Made by a program: the position numbers and the translations under genes. A DNA stretch of 64,000 bases from Hyphomicrobiaceae bacterium. Its GTDB lineage: Bacteria > Pseudomonadota > Alphaproteobacteria > Rhizobiales > Hyphomicrobiaceae. The DNA lies in contig JAURWC010000084.1 of the NCBI GenBank assembly GCA_030655135.1, positions 186,001 to 250,000 on the forward strand, given 5' to 3'. Below, piece after piece: positions 54,259 through 62,725 of this stretch (the first letter of the stretch is position 1; the number at the start of each line of letters is the position of its first letter). The notes beneath the pieces were generated by a model, which did not search any database, was not told the origin of the DNA, and saw only the letters and a program-made list of their open reading frames with translations.

Positions 54259-54687
54259 ATGACCAACATCACCTATTTCGAAGACCTGAGCGTCGGCCAG
54301 GAAGCCTCCCTGTCGAAAACGGTCACCGAGGCCGACATCGTGGCTTTCGCCGAGGTTTCCGGCGACAAGAACCCGGTTCATCTAGATGCCGCCTACGCTG
54401 CCGGCACGATGTTCAAGGAGCGCATCGCCCACGGCATGCTGTCGGCCGCCTACATCTCCGCCGTTTTCGGCATGAAGCTTCCCGGCCCCGGCGCGATCTA
54501 CATGTCGCAATCGCTGTCGTTCAAGGCTCCGGTCAAGATCGGCGACACCGTCGTCACAACCGTAAAGCTGATCGAAACGGTGCCCGAGAAGCGCCGCGCC
54601 AAGTTCGAGACGGTGTGCGCCGTCAACGGCAAACCCGTCCTGACCGGAGAAGCCCTGCTGATGGTACCCGCCAAGCCCGCGGCTTAA
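54259..54687 (+). CDS. MaoC-family (R)-specific enoyl-CoA hydratase (PhaJ-like)
   Basis: 142 residues from ATG 54259. The hot-dog fold hydratase motif is AEVSGDKNPVHLDAAYAAGTMFKERIAHGMLSAA-like: visible are DKNPVHLD (catalytic Asp/His) and RIAHGML. It hydrates trans-2-enoyl-CoA to (R)-3-hydroxyacyl-CoA, and in PhaJ enzymes supplies polyhydroxyalkanoate monomers, which would suit an organism with bdhA. Start chosen for MTNITYFEDLSVGQEAS. Confidence 0.88.
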   Translation: MTNITYFEDLSVGQEASLSKTVTEADIVAFAEVSGDKNPVHLDAAYAAGTMFKERIAHGMLSAAYISAVFGMKLPGPGAIYMSQSLSFKAPVKIGDTVVTTVKLIETVPEKRRAKFETVCAVNGKPVLTGEALLMVPAKPAA

Positions 54688-55088
54688 GTTGAGCCGCCCG
54701 GATTAACGGGACAGCTTTTGCGCACCACTCCGCAACACGATCATCCCCGGGCTCATGCTCACCACTTCGCAAGGAGCAGACGAGACGTTCCACCAACCAG
54801 ACCGTCATCCCCGCGAAGGCGGGGATCCACGAAACGTCTGCGCAATTGATGCGATTGAACGAAGCGCTGCGGGCGGATCACTCCACCGCCGACATCGGTC
54901 TTGATCAAGCGTGTCGTGGGTGCCCGCCTCCGCGGGCATGACGGAGGAGAGGGTGCCGGTCGCCTTACACGGCGGCCGTTCGGATAAAACACGTTACGGC
55001 AGCCCCTCGCCTGGTTCGCACTGTTTACGCGATAGGGGCAGCGGCACTGCCCAGTCAGAAATGAGCCAAATCGCGCTCGGCGAAGGAC
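54688..55088. other. Intergenic region carrying a REP-type doublet
   Basis: 401 bases between the MaoC gene and ribF. Apart from the inverted repeat pair at 54802-54944 there is no gene-like frame. About 140 bases remain upstream of ribF for a promoter; no clear -35/-10 was found. Confidence 0.5.
54802..54944. repeat. Inverted pair of 31-base palindromic repeats (REP doublet)
   Basis: The left unit (54802-54832) contains CCCGCGAAGGCGGGG and the right unit (54914-54944) contains CCCGCCTCCGCGGGC. The right unit reversed matches the left at about 26 of 31 positions, and each is itself a hairpin. About 80 bases lie between them. This head-to-head layout is that of REP/BIME elements, which occur in many copies per genome and can stop transcription or bind DNA proteins. 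Confidence 0.75.
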
Positions 55089-56024
55089 ATGTCAATGCTC
55101 GTTCTGGAAGGTTACAGCAATGTGCCCGACGCTGCCCGCGGCTCTGCCATGGCGCTCGGCAATTTCGATGGCGTGCATCGCGGCCACCAGGGCCTGATCT
55201 CGCTCGCCGTCGAAAAGGCGCGCGATTTGAATGTACCCGCGGCCGTCATGCTGTTTGAGCCCCATCCCCGCGAATACTTCAAACCGGATGAAGCCCACTT
55301 CCACCTGACAAGCCTGCCGCAAAAACTCATTGAGCTGGAGAAGCTCGGCATCAACCTCGCCGTCGTCATTCCCTTCGATAAGGCGTTCGCCACACTGCCG
55401 GCCGAAGACTTCATCGCCCGCGTTCTCGTGCAGGCGCTTGGCATCAGCCACGTCGTCATCGGCTACGATTTCTTCTACGGCGCCGGCCGCAAGGGAACGC
55501 CCGACCTGATGTGGCGCGCGGGCGAAGAACTCCGCTTCGGCGTCTCCGTGCTCGCCCCCGTCGCGCACGACGGCGAAGTCGTCTCTTCGAGCGGCATCCG
55601 ACTGAAACTCGCGCAGGGCGACGTCAAGGGCGCGGCCGAAGGTTTGGGCCGCAACTGGCGCGTGGCCGGCCAAGTCGTCGGCGGCGCCAAGCGCGGCACC
55701 GGCATGGGCTTTCCCACCGCCAACGTACCCATGCCGCGCGGCACGTCACTCGGCCACGGCATCTACGCCGTCCGCGCCCACGTCGACGGCCAGGTGCACG
55801 CTGCCGCCGCCTACCTCGGCACGCGCCCCACCTTCGACAACGGCATGCCGGTGCTGGAAGTCTTCCTGTTCGACTTCGACGGCGACCTTTACGGCCACAC
55901 CATGGAAGTCGAGTTTGTCGCCCACATCCGCGAAGACCGCAAATTCGACAGCGCCGAAGCCCTCGTCGCGCAGATGCAGGCCGACTGTGTCGAAGCCCGC
56001 AAAATCCTCGACGCTGCGGCGTAA
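55089..56024 (+). CDS. ribF: Bifunctional riboflavin kinase/FAD synthetase
   Basis: 311 residues. The N-terminal FMN adenylyltransferase domain has MALGNFDGVHRGHQGLISLA (the GxFDGxHxGH signature) and VIGYDFFYGAGRKGTP. The C-terminal kinase domain (about 185-305) has GTGMGFPTANVPMP and GIYAVRAHVDG, with FDFDGDLYG. It makes FMN and FAD from riboflavin. Placed upstream of ileS and lspA as in many proteobacteria. Confidence 0.95.
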   Translation: MSMLVLEGYSNVPDAARGSAMALGNFDGVHRGHQGLISLAVEKARDLNVPAAVMLFEPHPREYFKPDEAHFHLTSLPQKLIELEKLGINLAVVIPFDKAFATLPAEDFIARVLVQALGISHVVIGYDFFYGAGRKGTPDLMWRAGEELRFGVSVLAPVAHDGEVVSSSGIRLKLAQGDVKGAAEGLGRNWRVAGQVVGGAKRGTGMGFPTANVPMPRGTSLGHGIYAVRAHVDGQVHAAAAYLGTRPTFDNGMPVLEVFLFDFDGDLYGHTMEVEFVAHIREDRKFDSAEALVAQMQADCVEARKILDAAA

Positions 56025-56027
56025 AGG

Positions 56028-56154
56028 GGGCAGTGGGCAACGGGCAACGGGCAGTGGCTCAGGTTATCGTGCGTCTGACCTTCGCCCGCCCACGGCTCAC
56101 GGCCCACTGCCCCATGCCCACTGCCCCATGCCCACTGGCCGTTGCCCACTGCCC
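56028..56154. repeat. Inverted GGGCAGTGGGCAA-type repeats between ribF and ileS
   Basis: The left arm 56028-56046 matches the reverse of 56136-56154 at 18 of 19 positions. Between and around them lie further partial copies of GGGCAGTGGGCA/TGCCCACTGCCC (for example 56104-56135). Low-complexity units of this kind are scattered between genes in some Rhizobiales. It could end ribF transcripts or separate ribF from ileS. It begins three bases after the ribF stop. Confidence 0.65.
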
Positions 56155-56234
56155 ATCCCGCCCTTTGCTTCTCGGCCGGTGATTGCTAGAACCCGGCCAG
56201 ATTTGGCGAACCGCCCACTTCCGAACCGAAAGCG

Positions 56235-59200
56235 ATGACGATGGCCAAGCAGGATGGCGGCAAAGGTGCCGCCCAGGCGAATATCAAGGGTGCCGCCGAG
56301 GCAAATAAGAGCAACAAGGCTAACAAAGACGCGTCGAAGGGCGATGCGGCTGCCGCTGTGACTGGCGCCGAGACCGCCGCTGCGCCTGAGGGCCGCGACT
56401 GGAGCACCACGCTGTACCTGCCGCAGACCGACTTTCCGATGCGCGCCGGCCTGCCCGAGAACGAGCCGAAGCTGCTCGCCCGCTGGGCCGAGATCGGCCT
56501 CTACGATCGCCTGCGCGAGACCTCGAAGGGCCGCGACAAGTTCGTGCTGCACGATGGCCCGCCGTACGCCAACGGCAACATCCACATCGGGCATGCGCTG
56601 AACAAGATCCTCAAGGATCTCGTCGTCAAGTCGCAGCAGATGCTGGGTAAGGACTCGAACTACGTGCCGGGCTGGGATTGCCACGGCCTGCCGATCGAAT
56701 GGAAGATCGAGGAACAGTACCGCGCCAAGGGCAAGAACAAGGACGAGGTTCCCGTCAACGAATTCCGCCGCGAGTGCCGCGAGTTCGCGGCCAAGTGGCT
56801 CGACGTGCAGCGTGGCGAGTTCAAGCGCCTCGGCGTCGTCGGCGACTGGGACCACCCTTATTCGACGATGGCCTTCCCGGCCGAAGCCATCATTGCCCGC
56901 GAGCTGATGAAGTTCGCCACAACCGGCCAGCTGTACCGCGGGTCCAAGCCAGTGATGTGGAGCGTCGTCGAAAAGACAGCTCTGGCCGAGGCAGAGGTGG
57001 AGTACCAGGACTACCAGTCAGACATGATCTGGGTGAAATTTCCGGTCACCAAGGCATTGAGCAACCCAAACATCGAGACTTTTCATCGATTACCAGCTCA
57101 CAAAACGCGCGACGCCAGCGGAGATCCCGTCGCGAGCAAGGGCGGGCCAGAAGCGGACGCAGCGGTTTTACGAACTGCAGACCTGGTTGCTGGCTCGTCG
57201 AGACTACTAGACGCCATTGGGGCAAAAACTGTGTCTGTCGTCATTTGGACGACCACGCCCTGGACGATTCCTGGCAATCGCGCCATCAGCTTCTCGTCAA
57301 AAATAAACTATGGCCTTTATGCAGTAGAGACGGCACCGGAAGGCAATTGGGCGAAAGCTGGAGAGCTTTTCGTCCTGGCTGACAACCTGGCCAATGATGT
57401 TTTAAAGGCTGCGAAACTGGAAGCGTCGCAGTGGAAGCGTTTGGGTTCAGTGGATCCAAACTGGATCCTTGCATGCGCTCATCCCCTCGCCTCGCTCGGC
57501 TACTCCTTCCCCGTCCCCCTTCTCGATGGCGATCACGTCACCGACGACACGGGCACGGGCTTCGTTCACACCGCGCCAGGACACGGCGCGGACGACTACA
57601 ACATCTGGATCGCTAATCAAAAGGCGCTGCGTGATCGCGGCATCGACGTAACGATCCCCTTCACGGTCGAAGCCGACGGCGTGATGACCGACCAGGCGCC
57701 CGGCTTCGCCGGCAAGCGCGTGCTTAAGGAAAACGGCGACAAGGGCGATGCCAACGACGCCGTCATCAAGGCGCTGGCCGACGCCGGCAACATCATCGCG
57801 CGCGGCCGCCTCAAGCACGCCTATCCGCACTCGTGGCGTTCGAAGAAGCCGGTGATCTACCGCAACACACCCCAGTGGTTCATCGCCATGGACAAGCCCT
57901 TGGGCGGCGCAGCCGTTGCCGGTTCGGTTCCAACGACCGCCACGACAGTTGCTGCCGATAACGCCTCCCCATTCTCCATGGCCGCCCCCCGAGGCGGCCA
58001 TCCAGGAGTTCCAGGCGAAACGTCGAACACGCAGCCCCTGGATGGCCGGGTCAAGCCCGGCCAGGGAGAGGAGGAGAGCAACTCCACGTCAGCAAACGCA
58101 GCCCAAGCAGCTGCCCTTCACCCTGCCTCTCTCCCCGCGAGAGGGGAACCGGGCTCGTCAGCGGATGCCAAGCACGCGCCTGCTGGTAACAACGTGCCCG
58201 ACACACTGCGCACACGCGCCCTCAACGCTATCGCCCAGACCGAGTGGGTGCCGGAAACCGGCGAGAACCGCATCAACGGCATGATCGCCAACCGGCCCGA
58301 CTGGGTCGTGTCGCGCCAACGCGCGTGGGGCGTACCGATCGCCGTGTTCCGCAACACCGAGACGGAAGAACTGGCACCCGGCCCAACGTTCGCCAAGTCG
58401 GCGGAACTCATTGGCCGCATCCACGACGCGTTCCACAAGAACGGCGCCGATGTCTGGTTCGAACCCGATGCCAAGGACCGCTTCCTCAAGGGCCTCGTGC
58501 CCGACGCCGACCTGCCGCAATGGGAACAAGTCCGCGACGTCCTCGACGTGTGGTTCGATTCCGGCTGCACCCATGTCTTCACGCTGGAAGACCCTGTGGC
58601 ATTCCCCGGCCTCGCCGGCATCAAGCGCCCCGCCGACGGCGGCAGCGACCGCGTCATGTACCTGGAAGGCTCAGACCAGCATCGCGGCTGGTTCCACTCC
58701 TCGTTGCTGGAGTCTTGCGGCACGCGCGGCCGCGCGCCCTACGACGTGGTGCTGACGCACGGCTTCATCCTCGACGAGAAGGGCGAGGACAAGATGTCGA
58801 AGTCGAAGGGCAACGTGCTCTCACCGCAGGACGTGATGAAAACCCATGGCGCTGACATCCTGCGCCTGTGGGTCTCCTCCGCCGACACCACGAACGATAT
58901 CCGCTTCGGCGAGAGCATCATCAAATCGTCGTCGGAAGCCTACCGCAAGATCCGCAACACGCTACGCTGGATGCTCGGCGCGCTGGCGCACTTCGATGCC
59001 GAGCACGACCGCATCCCGCTGGCCGAATTGCCCGAACTCGAACGCCTAATGCTGCATCGCCTGTTCGAACTCGACGGCGAGATCCGCGCCGCCTACGCCG
59101 GCTACGACTACCGCAAGGTGATCTCCGCCCTGTCGCAGTTCATGAACACGGACCTTTCCGCGTTCTACTTCGACATCCGCAAGGACACGCTCTACTGCGA

Positions 59201-59786
59201 GCCGCGCTCCAGCGTGAAGCGCAAGGCGGCACTCACCGTCATCGACCAGGTGTTTGGCTGCATCACGTGCTGGCTCGCACCGATCCTGTCGTTCACGGCA
59301 GAGGAAGCCTGGCTCGCCCGTTACCCGGACCAGGCGGAAAGCGGCAGCGTCCACCTGCAGCCGTTCCCCGCCGTGCCAGCAGCGTGGCAAGATGAAGTCA
59401 CCGCCGACAAGTGGGAGATGTTCCGCAACGTCCGCCGCGTCGTCACTGGCGCCCTGGAACTGGAACGCGCGGGCAAGCGCATCGGCTCCAGCCTGGAAGC
59501 ATCTCCGGTGGTCTTCGTTGCCGATCGCGTGCTGTACGACGTCATCGCCGACATCGATCTGGCCGAAGCCTCGATCGTGTCCGCCGCCAAACTGGTGCTC
59601 GGCGCACCGCCCGCTGCCGCTTTCACGCTGCCGGACGTGCCCGGCGTCGGTGTCGTGCCCAAGCGGGCCGAAGGCACCAAGTGTGCGCGATCCTGGCGCA
59701 TCACCCAGGACGTCGGCTCCGATCCGGATTATCCCGACCTGTCCGCCCGGGACGCGGCCGCGGTTCGTGAGTTCGATGCCGCCTAA
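56235..59786 (+). CDS. ileS: Isoleucyl-tRNA synthetase with extra internal segments
   Basis: 1183 residues; the family is usually about 930-1000. HIGH motif GNIHIGH (114-120), [13 protein letters not shown], editing domain [17 protein letters not shown] and [15 protein letters not shown] at 853-857, and no zinc-finger tail. Additions are an Ala/Lys-rich N-terminal run of about 50 residues, a stretch after FPVTKALSN (about 276-330), and about 98 residues (557-654) between the conserved PQWFIAMDK and [10 protein letters not shown] segments. The last is encoded by palindromic repeats. Codons between about 57040 and 57475 are much less GC-biased than the rest. The frame is open throughout and the key motifs are intact, so the enzyme is probably functional. 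Confidence 0.93.
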   Translation: MTMAKQDGGKGAAQANIKGAAEANKSNKANKDASKGDAAAAVTGAETAAAPEGRDWSTTLYLPQTDFPMRAGLPENEPKLLARWAEIGLYDRLRETSKGRDKFVLHDGPPYANGNIHIGHALNKILKDLVVKSQQMLGKDSNYVPGWDCHGLPIEWKIEEQYRAKGKNKDEVPVNEFRRECREFAAKWLDVQRGEFKRLGVVGDWDHPYSTMAFPAEAIIARELMKFATTGQLYRGSKPVMWSVVEKTALAEAEVEYQDYQSDMIWVKFPVTKALSNPNIETFHRLPAHKTRDASGDPVASKGGPEADAAVLRTADLVAGSSRLLDAIGAKTVSVVIWTTTPWTIPGNRAISFSSKINYGLYAVETAPEGNWAKAGELFVLADNLANDVLKAAKLEASQWKRLGSVDPNWILACAHPLASLGYSFPVPLLDGDHVTDDTGTGFVHTAPGHGADDYNIWIANQKALRDRGIDVTIPFTVEADGVMTDQAPGFAGKRVLKENGDKGDANDAVIKALADAGNIIARGRLKHAYPHSWRSKKPVIYRNTPQWFIAMDKPLGGAAVAGSVPTTATTVAADNASPFSMAAPRGGHPGVPGETSNTQPLDGRVKPGQGEEESNSTSANAAQAAALHPASLPARGEPGSSADAKHAPAGNNVPDTLRTRALNAIAQTEWVPETGENRINGMIANRPDWVVSRQRAWGVPIAVFRNTETEELAPGPTFAKSAELIGRIHDAFHKNGADVWFEPDAKDRFLKGLVPDADLPQWEQVRDVLDVWFDSGCTHVFTLEDPVAFPGLAGIKRPADGGSDRVMYLEGSDQHRGWFHSSLLESCGTRGRAPYDVVLTHGFILDEKGEDKMSKSKGNVLSPQDVMKTHGADILRLWVSSADTTNDIRFGESIIKSSSEAYRKIRNTLRWMLGALAHFDAEHDRIPLAELPELERLMLHRLFELDGEIRAAYAGYDYRKVISALSQFMNTDLSAFYFDIRKDTLYCEPRSSVKRKAALTVIDQVFGCITCWLAPILSFTAEEAWLARYPDQAESGSVHLQPFPAVPAAWQDEVTADKWEMFRNVRRVVTGALELERAGKRIGSSLEASPVVFVADRVLYDVIADIDLAEASIVSAAKLVLGAPPAAAFTLPDVPGVGVVPKRAEGTKCARSWRITQDVGSDPDYPDLSARDAAAVREFDAA
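57978..58144. repeat. Three palindromes inside the ileS coding frame
   Basis: 57978-58001 is ATGGCCGCC with a six-base loop and GGCGGCCAT (nine-base stem). 58043-58063 is TGGCCGGG, TCAAG, CCCGGCCA (eight-base stem). 58126-58144 is CCTCTC, TCCCCGC, GAGAGG (six-base stem). All resemble intergenic hairpin repeats rather than coding sequence, yet they are translated in frame within ileS as the low-complexity insert. Confidence 0.7.
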
Positions 59787-59943
59787 TCGATCGATGTGCC
59801 GCAAGAACGCTCGCGGAAAGCGCATGACAAGAACCATGAGCCCGATGCGCGGGAGACACGCGGAAGCGCTATCAGTGCCGGTACGCACACATGGTGGGGC
59901 AGCAGCGCTTGCCCTGCGCCGCGCAAGTGCCTAGAGGGGTCGC

Positions 59944-60483
59944 ATGACAGACCAGCGCCGGCCATCCACCCCGGTCTCCTCTTGGTTCTGGGGGCCGTAT
60001 GCGCCTCTGGGCCTGACGGTGGCCGTACTCACCTGCCTGATCGATCAAGCCAATAAGTGGTGGATGATCAACGTTTTAGATCTTCCAAATCGAGGCGAAG
60101 TGCCGGTTTTGCCGTTCCTAAACCTCAAATTCACGTTGAATACGGGCATCAGCTACAGCCTGCTCGATATGCCGACCTATGAGTGGCAACTTACGCTGGC
60201 AGCGATTGCCGTGATTGCCTCGCTCGCGCTGTGGACCTGGCTGGCCCAAAGCGCCACCAACAAGGTGATGGCCGTAAGCCTGGGCCTGATCATCGGCGGT
60301 GCTATCGGCAACGGCATAGACCGGGTGGTGCTGCAAGGTGTGGCAGATTTCTACCGCCTGCACGCATTCGGCTACAGCTGGTACATCTTCAACATCGCAG
60401 ACGTGGCCATCGTTGCGGGTGTGGCCGGGCTGCTATATGACTTGTATCTAACGAGTCGCAAAGACGCCGCAAAGTCCTTGTAG
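59944..60483 (+). CDS. lspA: Lipoprotein signal peptidase (signal peptidase II)
   Basis: 179 residues with four transmembrane helices. The aspartic protease motifs are GGAIGNGIDRVVLQGVADF and YIFNIADVAIV, giving the two catalytic Asp residues. FTLNTGISYSLL matches the N-terminal conserved box, where most LspA have N-x-G-x-A/S-F. It cleaves prolipoproteins at the lipidated Cys, and would process the lipoproteins at 42230-43855 and 60555-61043. Confidence 0.95.
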   Translation: MTDQRRPSTPVSSWFWGPYAPLGLTVAVLTCLIDQANKWWMINVLDLPNRGEVPVLPFLNLKFTLNTGISYSLLDMPTYEWQLTLAAIAVIASLALWTWLAQSATNKVMAVSLGLIIGGAIGNGIDRVVLQGVADFYRLHAFGYSWYIFNIADVAIVAGVAGLLYDLYLTSRKDAAKSL

Positions 60484-60554
60484 CGCCTGAGGGTTAGGAA
60501 CATCGCCTGCTGTGCCGATTCTACTCGGCGAGCGCGACGGCCCGGAGAAACGGC

Positions 60555-61043
60555 ATGAACCGCAAAGGCAGCGCCATCAGAAGCGCCTCTAAGACCGTCA
60601 TGTACGTGATTGCCGGCCTTGTGGCAGTGTCGCTCGGCGGCTGCGGCGGTTTCGATGGCGTCCAGTTGAACGGAAAAATCTTCGACGCCATGGGCGTTTC
60701 CGGCGAAGGCGGCAAGTCGGGCGAACCAAAGTTGGCCCAGCGCTCTGGCCTTGTCGTGCCGCCGAGCACGGAAGCGCTGCCGGTTCCCGGTTCGCGACCC
60801 GAAGCAGAAGCATCCGACGTGGCGTCTCTGCAGGATCCCGACAAGATTGCATCGGTCAGCGAAGCCGAAAAGCAGCGCCAGCAGGATGAGTACTGCAAGA
60901 AGAATTACGAACAAGCCAAGCAGCGCGGCGACGACAACGCCGACCTGGCCGAGGGACCGCTTGGGCCGTGCAAAGGCTCCGTACTCGGCGTCCTGAAAAA
61001 GTTGCAGGGCGGCGATAATACTGATCCTGACGACACGCAGTAA
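60555..61043 (+). CDS. Small lipoprotein downstream of lspA (DUF3035-like)
   Basis: 162 residues. The lipobox is VSLGGC with lipidation at about Cys 30. A polar region follows with RSGLVVPPSTEALPVPGSRP, which resembles the Pro-rich box of DUF3035 lipoproteins found at this position in other alphaproteobacteria. The rest is charged and helical (SEAEKQRQQDEYCKKNYEQA). The role is unknown, possibly in outer-membrane upkeep. Confidence 0.72.
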   Translation: MNRKGSAIRSASKTVMYVIAGLVAVSLGGCGGFDGVQLNGKIFDAMGVSGEGGKSGEPKLAQRSGLVVPPSTEALPVPGSRPEAEASDVASLQDPDKIASVSEAEKQRQQDEYCKKNYEQAKQRGDDNADLAEGPLGPCKGSVLGVLKKLQGGDNTDPDDTQ

Positions 61044-61292
61044 CCATTCTGCACGAGTTGGCGGATTGGCCCCGCGCGCCGCTCACGGCATCGGGTTGAA
61101 TGGCCTGTTTCGTTGTCCCCGGATGGCGTCGCGCAGGGCCAGATGAACACGTTGTCATTTGACTTGGCGGCACCGAAACCCGAGACCTGCGCAGGGTGCC
61201 TGACGCCATCTCCGGCAGTTTGCGGCAGGCGCAAATCGTGTCAGCGCACGGGAACCTCTCGCATCGCTTGACGCCCGGACTAAGGACCGAGA

Positions 61293-62690
61293 ATGATCAA
61301 ATTTCCCGGCATCCGCCGCTTCTCAAAAATGTTGGCCATTTCCATGCTCGCAGTCGCTCCTTCGATCTCTCATGCCGCGCAAGCGCCGTCACGCGTCGGC
61401 ACGTTCACGCTCGGCAACGGCCTGCAGGTCGTCGTGATCCCGGATCACCGCGCCCCGGTCGTTACCCACATGGTCTGGTATAAGGTGGGCGGGGCAGATG
61501 AGCCCAAAGGCGTCTCAGGCATCGCGCATTTCCTTGAGCATCTGATGTTCAAGTCGACGGAGAAGATCCCGGTTGGCGAATTCTCCAAGATCGTCGCCAA
61601 GCTCGGCGGCCAAGATAACGCCTTCACCGGCCACGACGCGACCGCCTACTTCCAGCGCGTCTCCAAGGACAAATTGCCGACGATGATGGAGATGGAGGCG
61701 GACCGCATGGTCAACCTGCGTCTCACCGAAAAGGAAGTGCTGACCGAACGCAATGTGATCCTCGAAGAGCGCCGCTCGCGCGTCGAGAACAATCCCGCCG
61801 CCATCCTCAACGAGCAGATGGACGCAGCACTCTACCTCTCGCATCCCTACGGCATTCCGATCATCGGCTGGGAGCACGAGATTGCGAAGCTGTCGCGTGA
61901 AGACGCGCTCAACTACTACAAGTTCTTTTACGCACCCAACAACGCCATCGTCATCATCTCCGGCGACGTGACGGTTGAGGAGGTTCGCCCTCTCGCCGAG
62001 GCCACTTACGGGAAGCTTGTGGCGAACCCCGCGGTCGGCGCGACGCGCGTCCGCCCGCAGGAGCCGCCCCCTCGTGCTGCCCGCCGCGTCGCGCTGGAAG
62101 ACCCGCGCGCCGGCAAGGCATCGCTCCACCGCGATTACATTGCGCCCAGCTACGTCACCGCCACACCAGGAGAGGCAGAAGCGCTCGACCTGATGGGCAA
62201 GATCCTCGCTGAAGGCGCCACAAGCCGCCTTTACAAGAAGCTTGTCGTCGAAGACAAGGTCGCCTCGTCGGCCGGAGGCAGCTACGAAGGCTCCGGTCTC
62301 GATAGCGGCAAGATATCGCTCTACGCCATCGCCGCCGACGGCGTCGACCTCGGCAAGGTCGAAGCCTCGATGGATGCCGCGATTGCCGAAATCCGCGCCA
62401 ATGGCGTGACAGATGCCGAGCTACAGCGCTCCAAGAACAGCAATATCGCCGCCTACACCTACGAGAGCGACAACCAGATGACGTTGGCTCGCCGCTATGG
62501 CTGGTCGCTGTCTCTTGGCCGCTCGATCGAGCAGATCGAGAACTGGCCGGACGCGATCGCAAAGGTGAGTGCCGAGGACGTTAAAAAAGCGGCTGCTCGC
62601 TATCTCGACGTCCGTGGCTCCGTAACCGGTACGCTCACCCCGTCAGAGGCCGCCGTGCAGGCTCAGGCCCCGGCGAAAACGCGCTCTTGA
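61293..62690 (+). CDS. M16 zinc protease, catalytic subunit
   Basis: 465 residues. A signal peptide (KMLAISMLAVAPSISHAA) precedes the peptidase. The inverted zinc motif HFLEH (H79, E82, H83) is intact and the distal Glu lies in NVILEERRSRVENNP. Two M16 domains (about 35-240 and 245-440) are present. It is likely periplasmic and forms a heterodimer with the product of the next gene, as in other bacterial M16B pairs. Confidence 0.92.
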   Translation: MIKFPGIRRFSKMLAISMLAVAPSISHAAQAPSRVGTFTLGNGLQVVVIPDHRAPVVTHMVWYKVGGADEPKGVSGIAHFLEHLMFKSTEKIPVGEFSKIVAKLGGQDNAFTGHDATAYFQRVSKDKLPTMMEMEADRMVNLRLTEKEVLTERNVILEERRSRVENNPAAILNEQMDAALYLSHPYGIPIIGWEHEIAKLSREDALNYYKFFYAPNNAIVIISGDVTVEEVRPLAEATYGKLVANPAVGATRVRPQEPPPRAARRVALEDPRAGKASLHRDYIAPSYVTATPGEAEALDLMGKILAEGATSRLYKKLVVEDKVASSAGGSYEGSGLDSGKISLYAIAADGVDLGKVEASMDAAIAEIRANGVTDAELQRSKNSNIAAYTYESDNQMTLARRYGWSLSLGRSIEQIENWPDAIAKVSAEDVKKAAARYLDVRGSVTGTLTPSEAAVQAQAPAKTRS

Positions 62691-62725
62691 ACATGAATCC
62701 GGCAAATGTCATCGGAAGGTCAGAC

